Below are positions 18,583 through 28,500 of a DNA stretch of 64,000 nucleotides, piece after piece. The notes under the pieces are model-generated. The model had not been told where the DNA came from. It did not search any database and saw only the letters and a program-made list of their open reading frames with translations. Numbering within the stretch: the stretch's first letter is position 1; each line of letters begins with the position of its first letter. Position numbers and translations under genes: made by a program. The DNA is from Curtobacterium sp. PhB115. GTDB taxonomy: Bacteria > Actinomycetota > Actinomycetes > Actinomycetales > Microbacteriaceae. The stretch covers positions 97,466-161,465 of the forward strand of contig NZ_RJKR01000006.1 of NCBI RefSeq assembly GCF_003752025.1, in the 5' to 3' direction.

Positions 18583-19356
18583 ATGCCCATCGGGAACGTG
18601 ACGCGCGGGACGACCGGGTACAACCGGCTCCGCCGCGTCGACCGGTGGATCGCGTCCCTCCCGGCGCTCCGGAAGGCCGACGACCCGCTCGTCGCCGACG
18701 TCGGGTACGGGGCGTCGCCGACCACGACGCTCGAGCTGCGGGACCGCCTGGCCCTGGTGCGTCCGGACGTCGAGGTCACCGGGATCGAGATCGAGCCCTC
18801 CCGGGTGGCGCTCGCGAACGCCAGCACCCGCGACGGCGTGACGTTCCGCCTCGGCGGCTTCGAGACCCCCACGCCCGGACAGCGCCGACCCGCCGTGATC
18901 CGGGCCTTCAACGTGCTGCGGCAGTACGACGAGTCGGCGGTCGTCGACTCGTGGCGGATCATGCAGGACCGGCTGCAACCCGGCGGTACGCTCGTCGAGG
19001 GCACGTGCAACGAGGTGGGTCGGGTGGCCTCGTGGGTGACGCTCGACGACGTCGCGCCGCAGACGTTCACGGTGTCGCTGCGGCTCGCCGGACTCGACGT
19101 GCCGAGCATCGTCGCGGAACGGCTGCCGAAGGCGCTCATCCACCGGAACGTGCCCGGGGAGCGGGTGCACGCGTTCCTGCGCGACCTCGACCTGTCGTGG
19201 GCGGTCGCGGCACCGCTCGGGACGTACGGCCCCAGGCAGCGGTGGATCGCGACGGTGCGGGGCATGCGGGACCGCGGGTGGCCGGTACTGCACGGGCCGG
19301 CGCGGTGGCGGCTCGGCGAGCTGTCCGTGCCGTGGGCCGCGGTCGAGCCTGTCTGA
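18583..19356 (+). CDS. class I SAM-dependent methyltransferase-like protein
   Basis: A 257-residue protein with a Rossmann-type methyltransferase core. VADVGYGASPTTTLEL is the likely motif I (SAM loop), VTGIEIEPSRVALA is motif post-I, and VIRAFNVLRQYDE is the region of motif II/III. The substrate is unknown. Leaderless: TACCCT at 18571-18576 is followed by 6 nt and ATG. It stands alone, divergent from gpmA, and is followed by repeat-rich intergenic DNA. Confidence 0.75.
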   Translation: MPIGNVTRGTTGYNRLRRVDRWIASLPALRKADDPLVADVGYGASPTTTLELRDRLALVRPDVEVTGIEIEPSRVALANASTRDGVTFRLGGFETPTPGQRRPAVIRAFNVLRQYDESAVVDSWRIMQDRLQPGGTLVEGTCNEVGRVASWVTLDDVAPQTFTVSLRLAGLDVPSIVAERLPKALIHRNVPGERVHAFLRDLDLSWAVAAPLGTYGPRQRWIATVRGMRDRGWPVLHGPARWRLGELSVPWAAVEPV

Positions 19357-19425
19357 CGGCGCGGCGGCGGCGCGACTGCGCCTGCCTGACGGCGCTGCGG
19401 CGGCGCGGCGGCGCGTTCGCGACGA

Positions 19426-19578
19426 TCCACGAGTCGATCACCGCGTGCACTGTCGGAAGATGCACACGCACACGATGCGTGCGCATCACCCGACGGAACA
19501 CCAGTCGATCGACTCGTGGACTGTCGGAACCTGCGCACGCATCAGGCAACCGGCGACAGGCATCAGGCAACCGGCGAC
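19426..19578. repeat. CCACGAG / CTGTCGGAA repeat element, copy A
   Basis: CCACGAGTCGATCACCGCGT begins at about 19426 and is followed by CTGTCGGAA and a hairpin GATGCACACGCA / TGCGTGCGCATC (one mismatch, 5-nt loop). After it come CGACTCGTGGACTGTCGGAA and CTGCGCACGCATC. The same word order occurs at 49648-49762 in the opposite orientation. At the end, GCATCAGGCAACCGGCGAC is repeated at 19539 and 19560. The 252-bp gap (19357-19608) holds no gene. Confidence 0.8.
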
Positions 19579-19608
19579 CGGTGACCGCAGCGGTTCTGCG
19601 AACGGACG

Positions 19609-20718
19609 CTAGGAGCGCTTGACGGCCCCGAGGCGGGGCAGGCGCGGGACGTTCGCCGTGGCGCCGGCCTCCGGCGGGACGATGACCTCTTGCGCGGCGG
19701 TCACCACCACGTCGTCGGCGACCAGCGTCAGGGTCGCGGCGGGGTCGAGGGAGCGCTTGACCACGGCGAGCCCGATCGGCCCGAGCTCGTGGTGGATCGC
19801 CGAGGCCGACAGCCGACCGACCTGCTTGTCGTCGAGCAGCACGGGCGTCCCCGGTGCCGGCAGCACGCCGTCGGACCCGTCGAGGTGCAGCAGCACGGCC
19901 CGACGCGGCGGGTGCCCGAGGTTGTGGACCTTCGCGACGGTCTCCTGCCCGCGGTAGCAGCCCTTCGACAAGTGCACGGCGGAACGGAGCCAGTCGAGCT
20001 CGTGCGGGATGGTCCGTTCGTCGACGTCGGACAGGGTCGGGCGCCAGGCGGCGATCCGCAGTGCCTCGTACGCGAGCAGCCCCGCGACGGGTTCACCCGA
20101 TGAGGCGATGGCCTGTGCGGTGCCGGGCGTGACCACGGCGATCCGCAGGGTCCAGTCGGAGCCGGGATGGGCCTCCAGGCTGGCGTAGCCCCACCCACCG
20201 GGCGTGACGGCACCCCACGGGTCGACCCACTCGGCGACCGGCGCTTCCGGCAGTTCCACGGACGCGAACGGGGCGGCGTCGCCGAACCAACCGATGGTCG
20301 CGAAGTCGTCTGAGCGGTCCGCGACCTCGACCCGGAGCATGAAGCGCATCGAGTCGAGCCAGCCGGCGAGCGGTGCCGCGTCGCCGCGCTCGGTGAGGAG
20401 CCAGACGACCGAACCGTCGTCGACGACCCGTGCCGCGTGCTCGACGCGACCGGCCTGGTCGAGCACGAGCGTCTCGGTGCTGACGCCGGCCGGCAACCCG
20501 GTGAGCTGCTGCGAGGTGATCGAGTTGAGCCACGAGAGGCGGTCGGGGCCGGTGACCGTGACGACGCCGAGGCCGAGTTCGACGACGGCGCGACCGCGGG
20601 CGAGCAGGCGCTGCTCACCCAACGGGTTGCCGAAGTGCGCGGCGACGCCGCCGGTGGCACCGTCGTCCGACGGGGTCGCCGCGACGAACCCGTCGTGCGC
20701 CGCGAACGCCGACGTCAT
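19609..20718 (-). CDS. ygfZ: folate-binding YgfZ/GcvT-like protein
   Basis: A 369-residue GcvT-fold protein that in other bacteria helps iron-sulphur-cluster enzymes through tetrahydrofolate. The family signature K-G-C-Y-x-G-Q-E is present as KGCYRGQE. TGPDRLSWLNSITSQQL marks the folate-binding N-terminal domain. The ATG at 20718 overlaps by one base the TGA of the upstream nitrobindin-like gene, so the genes are coupled and this is the last gene of the 38-codon small ORF - nitrobindin - ygfZ operon. An upstream in-frame ATG at 20787 lies inside the preceding gene. Confidence 0.92.
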   Translation of the reverse strand: MTSAFAAHDGFVAATPSDDGATGGVAAHFGNPLGEQRLLARGRAVVELGLGVVTVTGPDRLSWLNSITSQQLTGLPAGVSTETLVLDQAGRVEHAARVVDDGSVVWLLTERGDAAPLAGWLDSMRFMLRVEVADRSDDFATIGWFGDAAPFASVELPEAPVAEWVDPWGAVTPGGWGYASLEAHPGSDWTLRIAVVTPGTAQAIASSGEPVAGLLAYEALRIAAWRPTLSDVDERTIPHELDWLRSAVHLSKGCYRGQETVAKVHNLGHPPRRAVLLHLDGSDGVLPAPGTPVLLDDKQVGRLSASAIHHELGPIGLAVVKRSLDPAATLTLVADDVVVTAAQEVIVPPEAGATANVPRLPRLGAVKRS

Positions 20719-21320
20719 CAGTCGACCTTCGCGAGTTGCCCCGAGGCGTGCGAGGTGAGTTCGCGGCCGAGCGCGGCGATGTCCCACGCCCAGAAGAGCT
20801 TGCCTTCGACCAGCCCGTACAGACGGGTCGCGGCGGAGTAGTCCTTCGCGTTCGGCGAGCGCAGCACGGCGTCCGTCGCGAGGTCGATCCGGCCCTTGAG
20901 GACCCGGCCGACGTAGAGCTCGTTGACCCCGGTCGGGTGGATGATCGCCGCTTCGACGTCGAACCCGTCGGACGCGTTCCGCAGGGCTTCGACGCTCTCG
21001 ACGGAACTGAACGGGGTCGGCCCGTCGCCCATCAGCATCGCGGGACCGCGGTCACCCGGTTCGGTCGGACGATCGATCCGCCAGTAGCCCATCTCGGCGG
21101 CGAGCGGGGTGTGGTCGTCGTCGAGGAGCCACGTGGTGGAGGAGTAGTTGAGGTACGGCAGGCCGTCGTGGCTGAAGCTCACGCGCTGGCCGAACTCGTA
21201 CTTGCGGACGTCCTCGTCGTCACCGACGGGGTACTCCACGACGCCGGTGCCCTCCCAGACGCCGACGAGCCACGACAGCGGGACGAGTTCGGGCGCGAGG
21301 CCCTCGGGGAGCTCGATCAA
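20718..21320 (-). CDS. nitrobindin / FABP-like heme-binding beta-barrel protein
   Basis: A 200-residue protein of the THAP4/nitrobindin (FABP-like) family. The diagnostic G-x-W-x-G-x-G is seen as LVGVWEGTGVVEYP near residue 20, and the C-terminus has WAWDIAALG. Homologues bind heme and react with nitric oxide or peroxynitrite. It starts at TTG 21320, which overlaps the TGA of the upstream 38-codon ORF (TTGA), and ends one base into ygfZ. This tight packing indicates translational coupling. Confidence 0.9.
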   Translation of the reverse strand: MIELPEGLAPELVPLSWLVGVWEGTGVVEYPVGDDEDVRKYEFGQRVSFSHDGLPYLNYSSTTWLLDDDHTPLAAEMGYWRIDRPTEPGDRGPAMLMGDGPTPFSSVESVEALRNASDGFDVEAAIIHPTGVNELYVGRVLKGRIDLATDAVLRSPNAKDYSAATRLYGLVEGKLFWAWDIAALGRELTSHASGQLAKVD

Positions 21321-21433
21321 CGCTGACCCTTGAACAGCTTGACGACGACGGTCACCGAGACGAAGGCGATCGCGAGCGACGCCAGGCCCAGCAGGCCCAC
21401 GTAGAACAGCTCGAGCGCAAGCAGCGAATCCAT
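21317..21433 (-). CDS. 38-residue single-pass membrane protein (small leaderless ORF)
   Basis: The frame from ATG 21433 to TGA 21317 encodes 38 residues: a short N-terminus (MDSLLALELF), one hydrophobic helix (about residues 8-31) and a basic end (KLFKGQR). Support comes from context: TAGACT (rc of 21441-21446) lies 7 nt before the ATG, the leaderless geometry used by many genes here, and its stop overlaps the TTG of the nitrobindin gene. It therefore seems to be the first gene of a three-gene operon. No family was recognised. It could serve mainly to couple translation of the next gene. Confidence 0.65.
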   Translation of the reverse strand: MDSLLALELFYVGLLGLASLAIAFVSVTVVVKLFKGQR

Positions 21434-21457
21434 GGTGTGGAGTCTACGCGGCTCGGC

Positions 21458-21751
21458 TCAACGCGCCAGGAGCACCACGGCGGTGACGAGCACGACGACG
21501 AACGCACCGGACGACGCGATGCTGATCCGTTCGACCAGGCCGTCCTTCGTCGCGGTGATGAGCTGCAGCACGAAGCTGACCATCACGCAGGCGACGAAGA
21601 CGAGCAGCAGCCAGGCGTAGGCGTCGCGGTCGGCGAGCACGAGGACGAGCACGGCCCCGACGATCGCCAGCACCCAGACCGGCAGGACGGACGTCAGCCG
21701 GAGGCGACGCTGGTCGGTGGGCTGCACGGGCTCGGTCACGCGTTCCATCAT
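21458..21751 (-). CDS. small multi-pass membrane protein
   Basis: A 97-residue protein with a polar N-terminus (to about residue 18) and three predicted hydrophobic helices (about 21-40, 45-66 and 76-96) ending in VVLLAR. No family recognised. The start is uncertain: ATGs at 21751 and 21748 and a GTG at 21739 are in frame, and none has a clear ribosome-binding site. It lies 24 bp upstream of the 38-codon ORF, which has its own -10 box within this gap. Confidence 0.6.
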   Translation of the reverse strand: MMERVTEPVQPTDQRRLRLTSVLPVWVLAIVGAVLVLVLADRDAYAWLLLVFVACVMVSFVLQLITATKDGLVERISIASSGAFVVVLVTAVVLLAR

Positions 21752-21859
21752 GTCAGGGAGGCGACGCTTGCGGGTTCCCGCGCAAACCGTCCGGCCGGAT
21801 GAGCGCTTGTCCAGCATCACTAGGATGTCTCCACGACGTCATCCACCTCCGGAGGTCCT

Positions 21860-22543
21860 GTGGCACAGCTCCTGGTACTCACCTCGACCGCGCCCGGGGA
21901 CGTCCTGCCCAGCCTCGGTCTCCTGAGCCACCGGATCCGTCACGTGCCGGCCGAGGCAGCACAGCTGGTCAACGCTCCGCAGAGCGACCTGATGTTCGTG
22001 GACGCCCGCACGGACCTGGTCAGCGCGAAGGCGTTGTGCAAGATCCTCGCCTCGTCGGGGTCGACGACGCCGATCGTGCTCGTGGTCACCGAGGGTGGCC
22101 TCACGGCGGTCAACAGCGAGTGGAACATCGACGACGTGGTGCTCGAGAGCGCCGGTCCCGCCGAGATCGACGCCCGCATCCGACTGTCGGCCGGCCGCGC
22201 GGCGAAGGGCCAGTCGAGCTCGAAGATCCAGGCGTCGGGTGTCGTCATCGACGAGGCCAGCTACTCGGCGAAGGTCCGTGGCCGGCCGCTCGACCTGACG
22301 TTCAAGGAGTTCGAGCTCCTCCGCTTCTTCGCCACCCACCCCTCTCGTGTGTTCACCCGCGAGCAGCTCCTCAGCGAGGTCTGGGGCTACGACTACTTCG
22401 GTGGCACCCGCACGGTCGACGTCCACGTCCGTCGTCTCCGCGCGAAGCTCGGCGACCTCGAGTCCCTGATCGGCACCGTCCGGAACGTCGGGTACCGCTT
22501 CAACGTCTACGACGACGAGGCCGAGCGCCTGATGGGTCAGTAG
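21860..22543 (+). CDS. glnR: GlnR-type orphan response regulator
   Basis: A 227-residue OmpR-family regulator of nitrogen metabolism. The N-terminal receiver has the atypical GlnR form: it lacks the acidic N-terminal cluster and the conserved Lys, but keeps an Asp in [10 protein letters not shown] (residue 48). [20 protein letters not shown] matches GlnR proteins closely. The C-terminal winged helix carries [18 protein letters not shown] and VGYRF. No histidine kinase is nearby, as expected for GlnR. GTG start with GGAGGT upstream; TAGGAT at about 21821 is a likely -10. The mshD start overlaps its stop codon. Confidence 0.9.
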   Translation: MAQLLVLTSTAPGDVLPSLGLLSHRIRHVPAEAAQLVNAPQSDLMFVDARTDLVSAKALCKILASSGSTTPIVLVVTEGGLTAVNSEWNIDDVVLESAGPAEIDARIRLSAGRAAKGQSSSKIQASGVVIDEASYSAKVRGRPLDLTFKEFELLRFFATHPSRVFTREQLLSEVWGYDYFGGTRTVDVHVRRLRAKLGDLESLIGTVRNVGYRFNVYDDEAERLMGQ

Positions 22544-23367
22544 TGCCGGACCTCGACCGGTTCGTCACGCCCGGAGATCCCCCACCGTTCTCCGACCAGA
22601 CGCTGGTCGACGTCCGCGCGGGGCGCGCGACCGTCCTCGACGTCGACGACGGGGTCGCCGTGGTGCGCGACGGTGAGCTCGAACTCGTGGTCAGCCTGGA
22701 GGCCCGTGGCCGCGGCGTCGGGACCACCCTCGTCACGCAGGCGCTCGCGCTGGGCGGCGGGGCCGCTCCGGTGCTCGCCTGGGCACACGGGGACCACCCC
22801 GGCGCGCGGGCCCTGGCGGAGCACTTCGGCTGGCGCGCGGTCCGCACCCTGCTGCAGCTCCGCGCACCGATCTCCGATGCCGCACCGGACGTCGACCTGC
22901 CCGACGGCTACACCCTGTCCGCGTTCCGTCCGGGCACCGACGACGAGACCGACTGGCTCGCGCTCAACGCCGCGGCGTTCGCGCACCACCCCGAGCAGGG
23001 GCGGATGACCCTCGACGACCTCCGTGCTCGCGAGGACGACGCCTGGTTCTCCGGCGACGACCTGCTGCTGCTCCGTGATGCGTCGGGTGCGCTCGCGGGG
23101 TCGTGCTGGCTCAAGGTCGAGGACGGCATCGGCGAGTTCTACGCCGTCGCGGTGCGGCCGGACCTGCAGGGACGGCGACTCGGCGGGGTGCTCATGCGCG
23201 CGGGGACGGCTCGCCTGTCCGGCCGGGGGCTGACCGCCGCCGCGCTGTACGTCGAGGGCGACAACGAGCCCGCGCTCGCGCTGTACCGGCGGTCCGGGTT
23301 CACGCAGCACGCGATCGACGTGCAGTACGCGGCCCCGGAGCACGCAGCGGCACCGACCGGCCGGTAA
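22543..23367 (+). CDS. mshD: mycothiol synthase (two GNAT domains)
   Basis: A 274-residue acetyltransferase that makes the last step of mycothiol synthesis (acetyl-CoA + Cys-GlcN-Ins). Two GNAT halves are visible. The first has EARGRGVGTTLVTQAL (CoA-binding R/Q-x-x-G-x-G/A); the second has VRPDLQGRRLGGVLMRAG and ALYVEGDNEPALALYRRSGF. GTG start at 22543 shares a base with the glnR stop. Its presence marks the organism as a mycothiol-making actinobacterium. Confidence 0.93.
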   Translation: MPDLDRFVTPGDPPPFSDQTLVDVRAGRATVLDVDDGVAVVRDGELELVVSLEARGRGVGTTLVTQALALGGGAAPVLAWAHGDHPGARALAEHFGWRAVRTLLQLRAPISDAAPDVDLPDGYTLSAFRPGTDDETDWLALNAAAFAHHPEQGRMTLDDLRAREDDAWFSGDDLLLLRDASGALAGSCWLKVEDGIGEFYAVAVRPDLQGRRLGGVLMRAGTARLSGRGLTAAALYVEGDNEPALALYRRSGFTQHAIDVQYAAPEHAAAPTGR

Positions 23368-23412
23368 CATCGCGAGGTCGGCGAGGGGCCGGCACTGGGG
23401 ATCGGGGAGCAC

Positions 23413-25449
23413 GTGGCGCAGGACCGTCAAGGGCAGTACGGCCAGGGGGAGCCGCTCGGCGCGTCGTACCGTCTGGTCGAGCTCCTGGGCACCGGTGCCA
23501 CGGGCGAGGTCTGGCGGACCGAGCACGGCGCGACCGGTGAGCACTTCGCCGCGAAGCTCCTGCGCGCCGAGCTCGCCGCCGACCCGCAGATCGTCGAGCG
23601 GTTCGTCCGTGAGCGGTCGGTGCTCCTGGCCCTGCAGCACCCGTCGATCGTCCGGGTGCGTGACCTGGTGGTCGAGGGCGATCGGCTCGCGATCGTCATG
23701 GACCTGGTGCCCGGCGGCTCCGCGCGGGACCTGCTGGTGTCGAACGGTCCGCTCCCCCCGCGGGATGCGCTGACCATCACGGCGGAGACGCTCGACGCCC
23801 TCGCCGCAGCGCACGAGCAGGACGTCACCCACCGTGACGTGAAGCCCGACAACGTGCTGCTCCAGACGCCGTGGACACCGGGGACGACGGGCGACGTCCG
23901 GGTCACCGACTTCGGCATCGCCTCCGTGGTCGCCGAGCGGGAGCGCACCACCACGGGGCTGCTCGGCACGCCGCAGTACATGGCACCCGAGTCGATCAGC
24001 CACGGCCGCTCGGGTCCGGCCGCCGACGTCTACGGCGCCGGCGTGATGCTCTACGAGCTGTTGTCCGGCCGCACGCCCTTCGCTGGCCCCGGCACGGACT
24101 TCGCCGTCGCGTACCGGCACGTCACCTCGAACCCGCCGCCGCTCGACGTCCCCGACGCCCTGTGGGCATCGTTGTCCGCGTTGCTCGCGAAGGACCCGAA
24201 CGCCCGCCCGTCGGCCACGGACGCAGCGGCCACCCTGCGTCGGCTCGCCCGGCCCCTCGCATCGGCCCCGGCGCTGCCGGCCGCCGAGGACCCCGACGCG
24301 TTCGACGAGGTCGAGCGTCCCGCCACCGTGGTCCGTGGGATCCGCGCTCCCGGCGGCGTGGTCGGCACGGTCGGCACCGACGACACGGGCGCCGCGGACG
24401 ACGCTGCAGCAGCTGCCTTCGGGCCGGCCCCGGAGCTCGGCCCGGCTGGTTCACGGACCGTCATCCGACCGATGGCCCGGCAGCCGATGCCCGCGGCTCC
24501 CGCACCGGAGTCCGTGCCCGCACGCCGGTTCGCCCGCCCGGAGTGGCTCACGAACCGTGCCCTGCTGTTCGGCGGTCTGGGAATCGTGCTCGTCGCCGCG
24601 CTCGTGGTCGGCGGTGTCGTGTGGCTGCCCGGCGCACTCCGGAAGACCCCGGGCACCGGGACCGCGACCGCCCAGGCAGCCAACGCCTACCAGCAGGACC
24701 GGCCGCTGCCCACCGGACTCGCGACCACCCGCCGGGCCACCATCGACCCGGCGAAGGACACCGTCGACCTGCGCATCACCTACGCTGCGCAGGCCTCGGC
24801 GCTGACCGGCCCCTTCCTCGAGGTCGTGCCGGGTGCCCGCACCGGAGCGTCCTGTCCCGCGGTCACCTGGTCCGGCGAAGGCATCACCGCGAAGCGCAAC
24901 CAGCCGTCACTGACCGGGGTCGACGCCGACTGTGCCTGGACCCTGTCCGGCATCGAGGTCCCCGCGGGCGGCGACGTCACCGTGCAGGCTTCGGTCCCGC
25001 TGTCGTCGGTGACCGACGGAGCCGCACTGCAGACCTGGCTCGACGGCGTCGGCGTGGCCACCACCACCGCCGTGACCGACCAGTCCGTGCGCGGGACGGC
25101 GTACCCGGTGCAGCGGCTGCAGGGCATCGAGGTCCGCACGCCCGACCGCACGGTGAGCCAGACGGCGTTGCCCGTCACCCTCGTGCCGGTCTGGCCGAGC
25201 GGCTCGGACGAGCTCAACCCGCTCTACCGCAGTCCGGCAACGGGGCGCCCGTCGCAGATGCTCGTCGACGTGGCCGGCGGAGAGTCCGGGGTGCGCTTCG
25301 CCGACGGCTGCTCGGGCGCACTGGCCGTGTCGTCCGACGGCCTGGTGGTCACCGCACTGTCCGTTGCCCCCTCGTGCACCGTCCGGGCGACGGTCGGGAA
25401 CTTCACGAACCTCGAGAGCTCCCCCTTCGGGATCACGACGCGCGACTGA
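23413..25449 (+). CDS. membrane Ser/Thr protein kinase (PknB-like catalytic domain)
   Basis: A 678-residue receptor-like kinase. Gly loop GTGATGEV (26-33), catalytic Lys 48, HRDVKPDN (140-147), DFG (166-168) and APE (191-193) are all intact, so it should be active. A Pro/Ala-rich linker with TVVRG and TVIRPMA (possible FHA-binding Thr sites) precedes one transmembrane helix at about 381-405. The ~270-residue extracytoplasmic part has no PASTA repeats and was not recognised. It begins with GTG after GGGGAG; TAACAT just upstream may be the -10. It lies next to the type VII-like ATPase gene whose product carries an FHA domain, suggesting they work together (inference). Confidence 0.9.
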   Translation: MAQDRQGQYGQGEPLGASYRLVELLGTGATGEVWRTEHGATGEHFAAKLLRAELAADPQIVERFVRERSVLLALQHPSIVRVRDLVVEGDRLAIVMDLVPGGSARDLLVSNGPLPPRDALTITAETLDALAAAHEQDVTHRDVKPDNVLLQTPWTPGTTGDVRVTDFGIASVVAERERTTTGLLGTPQYMAPESISHGRSGPAADVYGAGVMLYELLSGRTPFAGPGTDFAVAYRHVTSNPPPLDVPDALWASLSALLAKDPNARPSATDAAATLRRLARPLASAPALPAAEDPDAFDEVERPATVVRGIRAPGGVVGTVGTDDTGAADDAAAAAFGPAPELGPAGSRTVIRPMARQPMPAAPAPESVPARRFARPEWLTNRALLFGGLGIVLVAALVVGGVVWLPGALRKTPGTGTATAQAANAYQQDRPLPTGLATTRRATIDPAKDTVDLRITYAAQASALTGPFLEVVPGARTGASCPAVTWSGEGITAKRNQPSLTGVDADCAWTLSGIEVPAGGDVTVQASVPLSSVTDGAALQTWLDGVGVATTTAVTDQSVRGTAYPVQRLQGIEVRTPDRTVSQTALPVTLVPVWPSGSDELNPLYRSPATGRPSQMLVDVAGGESGVRFADGCSGALAVSSDGLVVTALSVAPSCTVRATVGNFTNLESSPFGITTRD

Positions 25450-25474
25450 GCGCGCACGGCACGCGACCAGGTGG

Positions 25475-25518
25475 CGGACTGGAGGCCCGTGGCGGCGCCG
25501 CCACGGGCCTCCAGTCCG
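25475..25518. terminator. bidirectional terminator between the kinase gene and the EssC-like gene
   Basis: A perfect 22-bp palindromic stem (core ACTGGAGGCCCGTGGCGGC) with essentially no loop, between two convergent genes. It shares the GGAGGCCCG word with the terminators at 14309 and 49579. Confidence 0.85.
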
Positions 25519-25589
25519 TCGCACGGCTGCACTGCTGCGCTCCAGCACTGCTGCGGTGCTGCGGTGCTGCGCTGGTGCGCTGGCCCCGG

Positions 25590-28500
25590 TCAGCTGCCGG
25601 CCGACGCGGTCTGGACGAGACGGACCGAGCCACCGGACGACGCGTAGCCGCGACCGACCGTCAACGCGACGGGCGCGCGCCGCGGCAGCGTCACCCCGAG
25701 GAGCTCGCCGTCGTAGTCGACGTCCGGCTGCAGCAGGATCCCGCAGCGGGACTTCCGGACGGCGCGTGTCCAGTGGCTGTAGAGCGACCGGAGGTCCGCC
25801 GAACGTCCGGCGGCGACGACGCACAGGCCGGGGCGTTCCGTCGAGAGCAGGGTCGCGATCGCCTGGTCGCCGTCCTCGAAGCGCTCCGCGTCGTCGATGA
25901 GCAGCAGCACCGGGCCGCGCTCGAGACGCACCGCGGCGAGCAGTGCGGGGACCTCGTCCGCGCCGACGGCGATGCGGTCGAACGACCCTGACGCCAGGGG
26001 TGACCGGCGGTCGCAGATCGCCCACACCGCGGGGCGGACGCCCTCGCCCGCTCGGGCGAGCGCGGCGACGGCCAGCAGGACCGACGACTTGCCGGACCGG
26101 GCCGGACCTGCGACGAGCACGTGTTCGCCGTCGTAGACCTCGAGCGCCGCCGGTCCGAGGTCGTCCTCGGCGATGCCGATCGGCAGCCGCCACGGTTCGC
26201 TCGTGAAGTCCGCACCGGAGCCGATCTCGTCGACCAGCACCGCGTCGGGCAGCCGGCCGACCGCGCTCGCCTTGGTCGCTGCGCCGGACCAACGGTCGGC
26301 GACGCGCTCGACGGCCTGCGCGAGCGGGGCGTCCGGTGTCGCGACGTGCGACTGCAGCCGCAGGACCGAGTCGATGAAGCGACCGGGGACCGGCGGTGGG
26401 ACGTCCTTCGGGCGGACCCCGATCGAGGCGTAGTCGTACGGGTCCGCCAGGCGGAACATCCACTTCTGGGTGGTGACCTCGTCCATGGCCGACGGCACGG
26501 CCTTGGCGCGGGTCGTCGACACCGCGAAGGAGATCCCGAGCGCGGGGCCCTCGGCGTAGACGCGGTACAGCGCGTCGAGGAGCTGCTGCCCCTCGAAGTC
26601 CTGGTACTCGTCACGCAGGGCCGCCAGGCCGTCGATCAGCACCACGGCGCGACGCCCACCCGGAGCCGCACGACGACGTTCGAGCTCGACCCGCAGGTGA
26701 CGGAGGAAGCGTGCCTGCAACTCCCCCGCACCCGGTCCGGAACCGACGTACGCCGTGGTGTGCGGGAGCTGCGCGAGCGGAGCCAGGTCACCGGGGCCCA
26801 TGTCGAGCACCAACAGGTCGAGGCCCTCGGGGGTGGTCTCCGCGGCCAGCTGCAGGGCGATCGTGGCGAGCGCCGTGCTCGTCCCGCTGCCCGGGATCCC
26901 CATGAGCATGAGGTTGCCCTCGTCGAGGTCCCACCCGGTGGTGAGCTGGCGCTGGTGGTCCGGGTCGTCGGCCAGGGCGACGGGGACGATGCTCGCTGCG
27001 TCCGTGCTCGCCAGCGCCCCGAGCTCGACGCGATCGCCGAGCGCTTCGGGCCAGATCGGGCGCGGCGGGGCGTACCCGGCGGCGTCGTTCGCCTCCGTGA
27101 TCGCCTCGATGAGCTGATCGAGGTCGGTGACGTCGGACGCCGTCGGTGCCGGGGCGGGCATCGGCGCGGGCACACCGAAGACGTCCGTCGGTCGGACCGA
27201 CACCGGCTGCTCGGCGCGTTCGTCGCGGGCACGGCCGGTGACGAGCGCCGTCTGGACCGGGGTGATGTCGTCCTGCCCGAGCTTCACGTACGCGCGGCCC
27301 GTCTGTTGGCGACCGATGCCCGCCGCCGCGGGGACACCGATCACGTTGGTGGAGTCCTCGCGGCTCTGGACCCGGAGCGCGACCCGCATGTTCGTGTTCG
27401 CCAGGATGTCCTCACTCACGACGCCAGCCGGTCGCTGAGTCGCCAGGATCATGTGGACGCCGAGGGTACGACCCACCGCGGCGATGCTGACCAGCGAGGT
27501 CAGGACGTCCGGGAAGTCCTTCGCCAGCATCGCGAACTCGTCCACCACCAGGAGCAGGCGCGGCATCGGCTCGGCCGGCCCCGTCGCCAGGTAGGCATCG
27601 AGGTTGTCGATGTCCGCACCCGCTGCGGCGAACACGCGCTGGCGTCGCTCGAGCTCGGCCTCGAGCGCACGGATCGCGCGGTCGGCGAGCTGTTCGTCGA
27701 GGTTGCTGATCGTGCCGATGGTGTGCGGCAACCGCTCGCAGGCGGCGAAGGCTGCACCACCCTTGAAGTCGACCAGCAGGAAGTTCAGACGGGTCGGGTC
27801 GTTCCGCGCCGCGAGCCCGGCGACGAGCGAGCGCAGGAACTCGCTCTTGCCCGAACCCGTCGTGCCGCCGACCAGGCCGTGCGGCCCGTCGCGCACCAGG
27901 TCGATCTCGAGCACGCCGCTCTCCGACGAGCCGATCGGCGTCGAGAAGCCGGTGCGGGCGTCCCAGGCTGTGCGGATCGCATCGGCGGGGCTCGCGCCCG
28001 TCGGGGTTCGCGCGACCGTGTCGTCGCCCGCGAGCAGTTCCGGCAGTCGGACGAGCGACGGCAGTGATGCGCCGGGCACGGTGAGTTCCGGGTCGTCGAA
28101 GTGTGCGACGCTCCGGGCGCTGCGCTCGGCGGTCTCGACGCTCAGGCCCGCGAGGACGACGTCCTCGACACGGGTGCGGTCCTCGGGGCGGTACACGGTG
28201 GCGGCGGCGTCCGCGGCGACCGTGATGATCGACGTGCACGCGGCGGGGAGCTGCTGCTCGTTCGTCGCGATGACGATCCCGCTGACGCGCCGGGGGCGTT
28301 CGCCGGGCCGGAGGGAGGCTCCCGGCACGGTACGGCCCTGGCCGAGGAGGTTGCGCGCGGGGGCGTCTCGGCCCTCCGTGAGCACCTCGGAGTCGATCAC
28401 CACCAGCAGGTTCGGGGTCGGCAGCTCGTCGAGCGACTCCCGCAGGCCGCGCAGCACCGCCGCGCTCTGGTCGCGCTGCGACGACATCCAGCGGGCACCG

